A DNA stretch of 64,000 nt, taken from contig NC_064619.1 of assembly GCF_023898315.1 (NCBI RefSeq), positions 343,809,150-343,873,149 on the forward strand, in the 5' to 3' direction. The notes under the pieces are model-generated. The model saw only the letters and a program-made list of their open reading frames with translations, had not been told where the DNA came from and ran no database searches. Source of the stretch: Schistocerca nitens. Taxonomy: Eukaryota; Arthropoda; Insecta; Orthoptera; Acrididae. A program made the position numbers and the translations under genes. Of this stretch, positions 56,340 to 64,000 are shown in pieces; positions within the stretch are counted from its first letter, which is position 1; the number at the start of each line of letters is the position of its first letter.

Positions 56340-56640
56340 GATTTAGGATCGCACACCGGCGCGCCTTTTTAACTTTTTTTTTTTTATTTTCTGTGCCGAT
56401 CGGGCCGACGGTTGTTGCGGAGCGGCTGCCGAACGTTAATTAGCACGCGAGAAGCCCGGAATGCCGCCATTTGCATAGGCTGGCGCAGCGCCCGTATTTG
56501 GCTGCACGGACACGCCCGCCGCACCAGAAAGCACTATATTTACGTTTGGGTCGGCGGCAGCCGCCATCCTTCATTTACCTTCCATTCTTGCGCGCCTGCG
56601 CAGCGGGAAGCTCGAGGCGAATGTGACTTCATGAGAGGCT
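56340..56640. promoter_or_regulatory. Candidate non-repeat regulatory segment
   Basis: A GC-rich, CpG-containing block without similarity to any repeat in the window. It carries an octamer-like ATTTGCAT preceded by GCCGCC (56462-56476), an NRF1-like TGCGCAGCG near 56596, a homeodomain-type TTAATTAG near 56436 and GGCGGCAGCCGCCAT near 56552. Such a cluster fits a promoter or enhancer, but motif matches of this length occur by chance and no transcript start is evident. Confidence 0.35.
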
Positions 56641-57222
56641 GACATTTCTCACTTTACGTTCTTCACTTATTTCCTTTACTAACTTCAACTGATGCTTACT
56701 TGCCGTGAAATCGTGAGTGCAGAGAATGTCCGCATGCGCATTGCGGCCTTTAGTCTCTCTGTTGATATATGTGCCATAAATCGTATCGAACGAAACCCAT
56801 CCACAAGGAATTCCCTCGTGTTTTATAAACATGCAGGGAATGTGGTTGATATACTGGTATCAGGGAGCAGTCTGATTCGAGGCCACATCTCGACTTGCTG
56901 TGGTTTAATTACATCAGACCAGGTAGATGATTTATGAGACTTTTTCTTCCGCCTCCCGCAATCACCGCCAATTGCTCAGTAACGTTAGCGAACATGTAGC
57001 TGTTTTTTTGTTTACTTTTTCTCACTCACAGATCTATCTCAGTGACAGGAAATCACAGAAAATGTCATGAAACGCACACAACTTATCGAAACAAATTAAA
57101 AAAAAAAAACAATGAAACTTGTAACATAAAATTAGAAAATAATAAAATACAAAATAATAAAGGTAAAATGAAAACTGTGTATCATTACTCATGATAGTAA
57201 TAACAAAAATACTTCATTATTT
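56641..57222. other. No recognised feature
   Basis: AT-rich, with an A-run at 57095-57110 and ATAATAAA-type repeats at 57140-57160. Confidence 0.4.
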
Positions 57223-57420
57223 CATGAAGTTTCGGGATTGCAGGTGTATGACGTCGGCTACTAGCCACGATATTTCGGCTGAAAACATTTTAGTCATCTT
57301 CAGGTGAGTGTCTCACACTGCAGATTGCTATTTCACATTGCTAACTTCATGCATGCGCGTAGGTAGCCTACAGTATAGTGTAAAGATGACGTCATACTAC
57401 TACAGTCCCGAAACTACATG
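57223..57420. mobile_element. MITE carrying a hammerhead-like motif
   Basis: Inverted ends: CATGAAGTTTCGGGATTGC at 57223 and CATGTAGTTTCGGGACTGT reversed at 57420. Both are followed inside by GTATGACGTC. About 200 bases, no coding capacity. Between the ends, on the minus strand, lies a hammerhead-ribozyme-like motif. Confidence 0.72.
57265..57306 (-). ncRNA. Hammerhead-ribozyme-like motif
   Basis: Minus strand: CAC then CTGAAGA (57297-57303), a stem II of CTAAAA/TTTTCAG with one bulge, then GAAA (57273-57276), then a two-pair stem III (A-T-A-T), the cleavage-site C and GTG, which pairs with CAC as stem I. All conserved core positions (CUGANGA, GAAA, UH) are present in order. Very short stem III is known from newt, cricket and Penelope-like hammerheads, which usually act as dimers. 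Not tested. Confidence 0.65.
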
Positions 57421-57443
57421 GAATACTCTTTACCCTGGGAAAA

Positions 57444-58869
57444 TACACTCCTGGAAATGGAAAAAAGAACACATTGACACCGGTGTGTCAGACCCACCAT
57501 ACTTGCTCCGGACACTGCGAGAGGGCTGTACAAGCAATGATCACACGCACGGCACAGCGGACACACCAGGAACCGCGGTGTTGGCCGTCGAATGGCGCTA
57601 GCTGCGCAGCATTTGTGCACCGCCGCCGTCAGTGTCAGCCAGTTTGCCGTGGCATACGGAGCTCCATCGCAGTCTTTAACACTGGTAGCATGCCGCGACA
57701 GCGTGGACGTGAACCGTATGTGCAGTTGACGGACTTTGAGCGAGGGCGTATAGTGGGCATGCGGGAGGCCGGGTGGACGTACCGCCGAATTGCTCAACAC
57801 GTGGGGCGTGAGGTCTCCACAGTACATCGATGTTGTCGCCAGTGGTCGGCGGAAGGTGCACGTGCCCGTCGACCTGGGACCGGACCGCAGCGACGCACGG
57901 ATGCACGCCAAGACCGTAGGATCCTACGCAGTGCCGTAGGGGACCGCACCGTCACTTCCCAGCAAATTAGGGACACTGTTGCTCCTGGGGTATCGGCGAG
58001 GACCATTCGCAACCGTCTCCATGAAGCTGGGCTACGGTCCCGCACACCGTTAGGCCGTCTTCCGCTCACGCCCCAACATCGTGCAGCCCGCCTCCAGTGG
58101 TGTCGCGACAGGCGTGAATGGAGGGACGAATGGAGACGTGTTGTCTTCAGCGATGAGAGTCGCTTCTGCCTTGGTGCCAATGATGGTCGTATGCGTGTTT
58201 GGCGCCGTGCAGGTGAGCGCCACAATCAGGACTGCATACGACCGAGGCACACAGGGCCAACACCCGGCATCATGGTGTGGGGAGCGATCTCCTACACTGG
58301 CCGTACACCACTGGTGATCGTCGATGGGACACTGAATAGTGCACGGTACATCCAAACCGTCATCGAACCCATCGTTCTACCATTCCTAGACCGGCAAGGG
58401 AACTTGCTGTTCCAACAGGACAATGCATGTCCGGATGTATCCCGTGCCACCCAACGAGCTCTAGAAGGTGTAAGTCAACTACCCTGGCCAGCAAGATCTC
58501 CGGATCTGTCCCCCATTGAGCATGTTTGGGACTGGATGAAGCGTCGTCTCACGCGGTCTGCACGTCCAGCACGAACGCTGGTCCAACTGAGGCGCCAGGT
58601 GGAAATGGCACGGCAAGCCGTTCCACAGGACTACATCCAGCATCTCTACGATCGTCTCCATGTGAGAATAGCAGCCTGCATTGCTGCGAAGGGTGGATAT
58701 ACACTGTACTAGTGTCGACATTGTGCATGCTCTGTTGCCTGTGTCTATGTGCCTGTGGTTCTGTCAGTGTGATCATGTGATGTATCTGACCCCAGGAATG
58801 TGTCAATAAAGTTTCCCCTTCCTGGGACAATGAATTCACGGTGTTCTTATTTCAATTTCCAGGAGTGTA
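57444..58869 (+). mobile_element. Tc1-like element, copy B (open transposase)
   Basis: TA-flanked 1426-base element with the same ends as copy A (TACACTCCTGGAAATGGAAA / TACACTCCTGGAAATTGAAA reversed). It contains an uninterrupted transposase gene and a polyadenylation-like AATAAA at 58805-58810. High identity to copy A suggests recent activity of this family. Confidence 0.95.
57690..58712 (+). CDS. Tc1-like transposase (340 aa), open frame
   Basis: DDE-type transposase that would cut the element at its ends and reinsert it at TA. I chose the ATG at 57690 because homology begins there (MPRQRGREPY), although the frame is open from 57474. Domains: two helix-turn-helix units (about residues 10-55, ERGRIVGMREAGWTYRRIAQ; and 70-115, TSQQIRDTVAPGVSARTIRN), with a basic RRPGTGPQRR linker like the GRPR motif. 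The catalytic core has VFSDESRFCL (Asp), LLFQQDNACPDVS (Asp) and WPARSPDLSPIEHVWD (Glu). The second motif is unusual: copy A has QQDNARPHVS, so Arg and the well-conserved His are changed to Cys and Asp. Length is normal for the family. Expression is not shown. Confidence 0.93.
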   Translation: MPRQRGREPYVQLTDFERGRIVGMREAGWTYRRIAQHVGREVSTVHRCCRQWSAEGARARRPGTGPQRRTDARQDRRILRSAVGDRTVTSQQIRDTVAPGVSARTIRNRLHEAGLRSRTPLGRLPLTPQHRAARLQWCRDRREWRDEWRRVVFSDESRFCLGANDGRMRVWRRAGERHNQDCIRPRHTGPTPGIMVWGAISYTGRTPLVIVDGTLNSARYIQTVIEPIVLPFLDRQGNLLFQQDNACPDVSRATQRALEGVSQLPWPARSPDLSPIEHVWDWMKRRLTRSARPARTLVQLRRQVEMARQAVPQDYIQHLYDRLHVRIAACIAAKGGYTLY

Positions 58870-59285
58870 TCAAGAATCCAATAATACTACAGTTAAAAAT
58901 TCCATATTTTGAGATCATGTTCGATTTATGAATTTATTCTCTGGAATTTTCTCTCAGACTGTGAGGGCATTGTCGATCAATAAAACGGCAACTGCGATTG
59001 CATCTCCTGTACTGAAGACGAAACATCAAGGAAGAATTTTATACATAGATCAAAAAAAGTTTTGAATCACCCTAGTTCCCAGAACTCCTGATGATAGACG
59101 TTGACTGTGGATATTGAATCACAGACACAGTCCCTTTGACTGTTCAGAGATGTCACTCCCCGCCCAAAGATGTAAACAACCATGCCTGAGCAGCGCCTAT
59201 TAGACGGAGAGGGTCCAACAGCCGATCACTTCCAGTCATTCCACCAGGAAGGAGGTACACGGCTCGTGTTGTCTGTTGTTCAACC

Positions 59286-60502
59286 ATGCCTAGACGGTCA
59301 ATACCGCGGTTCCATGGCGTCCTCTTTGTTACTTTGTGCCGGCTAGAGCTCTCAACAAGGGAAGTGTCCAGGCGACTCGGAGTGAACCAAAGCGATATTG
59401 TTCTGACATGGAGGAGTTACAGAGAGACAGGAACGGTCCATGACATGTCTCGCTCATGCCATCCTAGGGCTACTACTGCAGTGGAAGACCGCTACCTACG
59501 GATTATGGCTCTGAGGAACCCTGACAGCAACGCCACAATGTTTTCGTGCAGCCACAGCATACCGTGTTATGACTTAAACTGTGCAGAATAGGCCAGCCAC
59601 TGTGGCCGAGCGGTTCTAGGCGCTTCAGTTTGGAACCGCGCGAACGCTGTGGCTGCAGGTTCGAATCCTGCCTCGGGCCTGGATGTGTGTGATGTACTTA
59701 GGTTAGTTAGGTTTAAGTAGTTCTGAGCTCTAGGGGACTGATGACCTCAAATGTTAAGTTCCATACTGCTCAGAGCCATTTTTGTGCGCAATAGGCTGCA
59801 TGTTGCGCAACTTCACTCCCGGCGGCCATGACTAGGTCCCTCTTTGCAACCACGATACTATGCAGCGCGGTACAGATGGGCCCAGCAATATGCCAAATGG
59901 ACTGCTCAGGATTGGCAACACGCTCTCTTTACCGATGAGTGTCGCATATGCCTTCAACCAGACAATCGTCGGAGACGTGTTTGGAGACAACCCAGTCAGG
60001 CTTAACGCCTTAGACTCACTGTCCAGCCAGTGTAGCAAGGTGGAGGTTCCCTGATGTTTTGGGGTGGCATTATGTGGGGCTGACGTACGCCGCTGGTGGT
60101 CATGGAAGGCGCCGTAACGGCTGTACGATACGTGAATGCCATCCTCCGACCGATAGTGCATCCACATCGGCGGCATATTGGAGAGGCATTCGTCTTCATG
60201 GACGACAATTTGCGCCCCAACGTGCACATCTTGTGAATGACTGCCTACAGGATAACATCATCATTCGACTAGAGTGGCCAGCATGTTACCCAGGCGTGAA
60301 CCATAACAAACATGCCTGGGATAGATTGAAAAGTGCTGTTTATGGACGACGTGACCCATCAACCACTCAGAAGGATCTACGCCGAGTCGCCGTTGCGGAG
60401 TGGGACAATCTGGACCAACAGTGCTTTGATGCACTTGTGGATAGTATGCCACGACGAATACAGGCATGCATCAATGCAAGAGGACGTGCTACTGGGTATT
60501 AG
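59286..60502 (+). pseudogene. Tc1-like transposase, broken
   Basis: MPRRSIPRFHGVLFVTLCRLE then STREVSRRLGVNQSDIVLTW (HTH), to the SINE. After it, fragments LFTDECRICLQPDNRRRR (first Asp, in another frame), FMDDNLRPN (second Asp) and VNHNKHAWDRL, where the Glu of NPIEHAWDRL is now Lys. The C-terminal DSMPRRIQACINARGRATGY is present. Dead by SINE, frameshifts and loss of the catalytic Glu. Confidence 0.82.
59593..59782 (+). mobile_element. SINE-A in the Tc1-like element
   Basis: SINE-A with A box TGGCCGAGCGG and B box GGTTCGAATCC. Duplication TGTGCAGAATAGG (59580-59592) and TGTGCGCAATAGG (59783-59795) with two mismatches. The uninterrupted copy at 24826 shows the empty site. Confidence 0.92.
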
Positions 60503-60682
60503 AGGTACCAATGTGTGCAGCAGTCTGGACCACCACCTCTGAAGGTCTCGCTGTATGGTGGTACAACATGCAATGAGTGGTTTTCAGGGCGGAAATGATT
60601 TTATGTTGATGTCTATCCAAATTTTCTGTACAGGTTCCGGAACTCTCGGAACAGAGGTGATGCAAACCTTTTTTTGATGTGT

Positions 60683-60983
60683 ATATAAACGAAACATGTG
60701 AGCACTGAGTGTGACGAGAATTATTCACATTGCGTTACTTACGGCGATTAACATCCGTTGGTTGGATATTGGTGAAGACAGTATTCTAGAAAACATAATG
60801 AATTATATGTCCCAGAATACTGTGTACGCCGTTATACAACATAATCAATTATGTGTTCCAGAATACTGTGTACATCAACATCCAACCAATGGATACTAAT
60901 AACTACAAATAAAGCAACAAAATCTATCTCATAATGCGAATAATTCTCGCTACACTGAATACTTACATGTTTCGTTTTTATAT
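60683..60983. mobile_element. MITE with 115-135 bp inverted arms, abutting a Tc1 end
   Basis: The left end ATATAAACGAAACATGTGAG and the reversed right end ATATAAAAACGAAACATGTA match. Both continue to GAGAATTATTC and then to TTGGTTGGAT and ACAGTATTCT. No coding capacity. Its left end coincides with the TATATA that closes the Tc1 element before it. Confidence 0.75.
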
Positions 60984-61125
60984 CTTGCCACAGCTACATG
61001 GCTCCCACACTGCTGCAGACAATTAATATATGTACTACTTTTGAATACATTATGGGCACAGCAGTGATCAATGTCTTATAAATAATTACTATTAAAAACA
61101 GTCTTGATCACGATTTATTTAACAA

Positions 61126-61165
61126 GGTGACCGGTTTCAACCACTGCTGTGGTCATCTTCAGACC
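61126..61165 (-). ncRNA. Hammerhead-ribozyme-like motif, left arm
   Basis: Minus strand: GGT, CTGAAGA (61156-61162), stem II ACCAC/GTGGT with loop AGCA, GAAA (61135-61138), ACCGGT stem III, cleavage-site C (complement of 61129), ACC. GGT and ACC form a short stem I. It differs from the right-arm copy only in the stem II loop. Confidence 0.72.
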
Positions 61166-61242
61166 ATTGAGTAGGAACCTCTTTCTGTTGAAGAATCACT
61201 ACTGTGTAGTGATTCTTCAACAGAAAGAGGTTCCTACTCAAT

Positions 61243-61282
61243 GGTCTGAAGATGACCACAGTAGTGGTTGAAACCGGTCACC
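61243..61282 (+). ncRNA. Hammerhead-ribozyme-like motif, right arm
   Basis: Plus strand: GGT, CTGAAGA (61246-61252), TG, stem II ACCAC/GTGGT with loop AGTA, T, GAAA (61270-61273), ACCGGT, C at 61279, ACC. All invariant core bases of a hammerhead (CUGANGA, GAAA, UH) are in place. Stem III is the self-complementary ACCGGT, which cannot close in a single molecule but can pair between two, as in dimeric hammerheads. Predicted cleavage after 61279. Confidence 0.75.
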
Positions 61283-61335
61283 TTGTTAAATAAATCGTGA
61301 TCAAGACTGTTTTTAATAGTAATTAATATATGTAC

Positions 61336-61378
61336 CATCTGATGATGAATCGCTAGGCGGTTAGAAACCGGTAACGGA
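61336..61378 (+). ncRNA. Hammerhead-ribozyme-like motif, third copy
   Basis: Plus strand: CTGATGA (61339-61345), TG, stem II AATCGC/GCGGTT with loop TAG, A, GAAA (61364-61367), CCGGT, A at 61373. The core and the TG spacing match the palindrome motif, with an independent stem II that still pairs through six positions (one G-T). Stem I is weak. It lies 94 bases downstream of the right-arm motif. Confidence 0.62.
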
Positions 61379-61828
61379 ATAATAATAAAAAATTGAAGAA
61401 CAAAGCAAAAGATGACTGGTTGCAGTTATTTCAAGAAACCTTTATTCATCACAGTCGCAGTGTTCCTAATCCATAATGTATAAAAGTTGTATTTACCCCT
61501 TTCCTAGATAGAGAGATTCAAATTTACGCTAACTGTAGACTTAAAATACGCACGTCAAGTCAAGATGAGGCGAAAATGTAGTTCATATGAAGTGACGTAT
61601 TACCGAGAAATATCTTGTAAAGTTTCTCAGTAGTCATCAGAAGAGCTCTGGGGCCCTATGTTGTTGTACTGAAGCATACGTGAATTTTTGTGCACATGAA
61701 ACGCGGTCTGTGGTTTAACATTAGTTTTGCGTTATTTCAATTTCATGTAAATAAACTTCCAAAGTTTTACCGATCCATAAAATTCTTTTCATATGAGTGA
61801 CATGCCCTGCTGTAGCAGAGGAAAAATG
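61379..61828. other. No recognised feature
   Basis: AT-rich spacer following the hammerhead-like motif. No gene. Confidence 0.4.
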
Positions 61829-62762
61829 ATCCTATCGGAGCACAAAAAAGGCGAATATGCTCCTGTTTCCAGGACAGCCTAAAAAGCGAGATACGAACTG
61901 AGTCATTCTACCTTCCTCAGTTCCTTTAAAAATTTTCGCAGAAACTTTGGAATGTGCATATATTTACGCTTTTTTATGTTTAGAGAGAACTTTACAATGG
62001 AAGTGGAAAAAAAGGCGGAAAAGTAATAAATGTTGAAAGATAGTAGACAGTGGTTGTGGTATAGAAAGAGCAAAGGAGATAATCGCAGTGTGCGAGAAAG
62101 AGAGGGACACAATGACAGCGGAACATCATTGACTTTTTCTAAAAAAAATGAAGGAGGAGTGGCAGTAGGAGAGGAATAAAGAGAAAGAGAAAGTGGAAGT
62201 GGATGAGGATCAGTGATAATGAGAGACTGGGGACATTATTTTTTATAAAAATGACAACAAGGATGAGAGAGACAGAAACATTGAAAAGAGATAGCAGCAG
62301 TAGGAAGGAGTGAATGAGATAGCAGCAGTAAGAGAGAATATGAGGTAGACAGTGACAGCGAGGGGAGACAGTAGTAACAGGACTGAACAAAGGCGACTGG
62401 CCGTGAACAGGGAACAGTTGCAATTAGAGAGACACAAAGAGATAATGGCATTGAGTTGGGCTGAATGTGTGTGTGTGTGTGTATGTGTGTGTGTGAATAA
62501 TGGGCTAGCGGCAGCGGACGGGGATGAGCGAATTACTGCGATAAACTAGTGGGTTGAGCGAGTAGGATTTAGGGGAGTTTGTGGGAATGAGAGGTGAGTT
62601 GCATGTTAAAAACAGCACGAATATGTTCGCATGCCAAAATTTTTAATTTTTGGTAAGATTTTTAAAAGTGCTGAACAACGTAGAATAAGGCAACTGGTAC
62701 CCCACTTTTCACTCAGTCTTTATAACATTGGCATATTCGCCTTTTTCGTCCTACGATAGAAA
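61829..62762. mobile_element. Inverted-repeat element with purine-rich body
   Basis: Inverted ends: CCTATCGGAGCACAAAAAAG near 61832 and TCTATCGTAGGACGAAAAAG reversed near 62760. Both are followed by GCGAATATGC. The body from about 61980 to 62460 is strongly purine-rich on the plus strand (AGAGAGACAGAAAC, GAGATAGCAGCAGTA repeated at 62289 and 62319), which produces open frames on the opposite strand without protein meaning. A (GT)n run lies at 62466-62494. Confidence 0.6.
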
Positions 62763-62891
62763 TGTTTTTCATCTGGTAGACGAATACTCTCCATAAATAT
62801 GTCAGTGGCGCCTATTTCGAATTGTACACACTTTGGAACCGCAATCCCACATCAAGCTCACAACGACAGCTGCGACAATATATAACGGATC

Positions 62892-63285
62892 ACCACGGTA
62901 GCTGAGTGGTGCCGGTACGGTGGCTCAGCGTGTTCGGTCAGAGGGCTGCTCGCCCTCTGTAATAATAAAATAAGTAAAGGAATTAAAGATCACCTTGAAC
63001 GGATGTCTTGTGACGTCCGCTCAGACCAAAAGCAACGAACAATACCGAAAAAATAGAAAAAAAGTGGTCAGCGCGACAGAATGTCAATCCTAAGGGCCCA
63101 GGTTCTATTCCCGGCTGGATTGGAGATTTTATCCGCTCATGGACTGGGTGTTCTGTTGTCCTAATCATCATCTTTTCATCTCCATCGACGCGCAAGTCGC
63201 CGAAGTGGCGTCAAATCGAAAGACTTCCGGCGAACGATCTACCCGAGGGGAGGCCCTAGTCACATGACATTTTTATGACAGATCC
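62892..63285 (+). mobile_element. SINE-E, split by SINE-F
   Basis: The tRNA-like head starts GGTAGCTGAGTGG at 62898 and continues after the inserted SINE-F as TCAGCGCGACAGAATGTC, with a B-box-like GGTTCTATTCC at 63102. The tail is GACTGGGTGTTCTGTTGTCC, then CATCGACGCGCAAGTCGCC and GGAGGCCCTAGTCACATGAC. It shares the GGGTGTT..TGTTGTCC phrase with SINE-B. Confidence 0.75.
62907..63064 (+). mobile_element. SINE-F nested in the SINE-E head
   Basis: GCCGGTACGGTGGCTCAGCG, then CGGTCAGAGGGCTGCTCGCC, then CGGATGTCTTGTGACGTCCG, ending in an A-rich run. It contains an A-box-like GGTGGCTCAGCGTG. It interrupts the SINE-E head between its A-box and anticodon regions. The duplication is at most GTGG on each side. 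Confidence 0.65.
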
Positions 63286-63518
63286 GGAGAAATTATTTTC
63301 AACGGGCCACCGTCACTACACCATCACGAATCCTGAAACGTGGAGAAGTGCAACCAAAGCTAAGAATTTTGAAACTGGCTTCTAAATAAGATCGGGCTCT
63401 CAATTGCAAAAGTTGTGTAATGTTCTCTCTTTAAATAAAATGTTATTTCCCTACAATTTTCGAATCAGCTTACTCACACATGCTCCCATTCATTCAGTGC
63501 GTTTGCCATGTTTCTTAG

Positions 63519-63736
63519 CCCGCATCTCGTGGTCGTGCGGTAGCGTTCTCGCTTCCCACGCCCGGGTTCCCGGGTTCGATTCCCGGCGGGGTCAGGGATT
63601 TTCTCTGCCTCGTGATGGCTGGGTGTTGTGTGCTGTCCTTAGGTTAGTTAGGTTTAAGTAGTTCTAAGTTCTAGGGGACTGATGACCATAGATGTTAAGT
63701 CCCATAGTGCTCAGAGCCATTTGAACCATTTTTGAA
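63519..63736 (+). mobile_element. SINE-B
   Basis: A full-length head (CTCGTGGTCGTGCGGTAGCG, B box GGTTCGATTCC) is followed by GGGGTCAGGGATTTTCTCTG and then the tail shared with SINE-A from TCCTTAGGTTAGTTAGGTTT onward. Duplication with one mismatch: CCATGTTTCTTAG at 63506-63518 and CCATGTTTTTTAG at 63737-63749. Confidence 0.93.
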
Positions 63737-63749
63737 CCATGTTTTTTAG

Positions 63750-64000
63750 ATTCTGATTTCTCAGTGAATAAACGAATAACGTTGTAAAGTTATAAAATTG
63801 ACAAACTACCATTATACGACATGCGAACGAACCTAGAATGCTTTGTTCAGATTGTTTGAGAACCGCAGCCTGTACTATGCTCGAATCTGACAGCTTGTGT
63901 ACACGCGATTGAAACTGGTTTTTTATTACATATTACGAGAATTACATGTGGGACATGATTTACTTCCCCTCGGTTATGAGATTAATACGTTTTAACAATT
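63750..64000. other. End of window, no recognised feature
   Basis: AT-rich; nothing recognised. Confidence 0.4.

Larger units (their letters stand above)
59042..60683 (+). mobile_element. Tc1-like element, second copy of the 24826 family, split by a SINE
   Basis: Ends: TACATAGATCAAAAAAAGTT at 59042 and TACACATCAAAAAAAGGTT reversed at 60683. It follows the copy at 24826-26226 throughout. SINE-A at 59593-59782. The right TA is shared with the MITE that follows. Confidence 0.88.
61083..61325. repeat. Near-perfect 120-bp palindrome
   Basis: Arms 61083-61202 and 61206-61325 are reverse complements with one mismatch seen, separated by TGT. Each arm holds a hammerhead-like motif on its own strand (listed separately). 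Such a long near-perfect palindrome is either young or a folded-back copy. Confidence 0.92.

Noticed and set aside
62139-62451. Serine/leucine-rich minus-strand frames resembling membrane proteins
   Set aside because: They are the complement of a purine-rich tract. Low complexity explains the apparent hydrophobicity.

Overview
What this is. The window looks like repeat-dominated intergenic or intronic DNA from a large arthropod genome, most likely an orthopteran of the locust/grasshopper type. This is an inference from the repeats I recognise: several tRNA-derived SINEs, a 5S-rRNA-derived SINE, CR1/L2/Jockey-like LINEs ending in GTAGAT-type tails, an RTE 3' end, and many Tc1/mariner copies. 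I find no host protein-coding gene, no functional tRNA or rRNA gene and no CRISPR array that I would defend. The only uninterrupted protein gene of normal family length is a Tc1-like transposase at 57690-58712.

Local SINE labels used below. SINE-A: Leu/Ser-like tRNA head (A box TGGCCGAGCGG, B box GGTTCGAATCC). SINE-B: a different tRNA head (B box GGTTCGATTCC) on the same tail as A. SINE-C: a third head (B box GGTTCGAGTCC) on a diverged relative of that tail. SINE-D: an unrelated family whose body ends in GACGGGACGTTAAAC. 5S-SINE: 5S-rRNA-like head. SINE-E and SINE-F: two further tRNA-headed families near 63 kb.

Layout. 0-6 kb: LINE 3' ends, two LINE reverse-transcriptase remnants facing each other, and SINEs. 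5.9-11 kb: two palindromic head-to-head Tc1 derivatives with a 5S-SINE between them. 11-18 kb: SINEs, a LINE split by a SINE, a solo LTR, a SINE heterodimer inside one target duplication, and a mariner remnant. 18-27 kb: a Tc1 copy split by a SINE, a nearly complete mariner, another Tc1 copy and a tRNA-like tandem repeat. 27-32 kb: an antisense LINE, a Tc1 copy and a 1.8 kb element with about 290-bp terminal inverted repeats. 33.5-39.4 kb: a multi-layer nest (mariner-like element, then a LINE, then a tandem LTR/TRIM array and a tRNA-like palindrome). 41-52.9 kb: RTE, MITE, Tc1, mariner, LINE, Tc1 and a TTAA-flanked MITE. 54-60.7 kb: two nearly identical Tc1 copies, one broken and one open, then another Tc1 copy. 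57-61.4 kb also holds hammerhead-ribozyme-like motifs, two of them on opposite arms of a near-perfect palindrome. 61.8-64 kb: a purine-rich inverted-repeat element and nested SINEs.

How it works together. The repeats form insertion layers that can be ordered by target-site duplications. SINEs interrupt Tc1, mariner and LINE copies, so they came later. Several TA-target elements abut at their terminal TA. The hammerhead-like motifs and the SINE heterodimer are the observations I would follow first.
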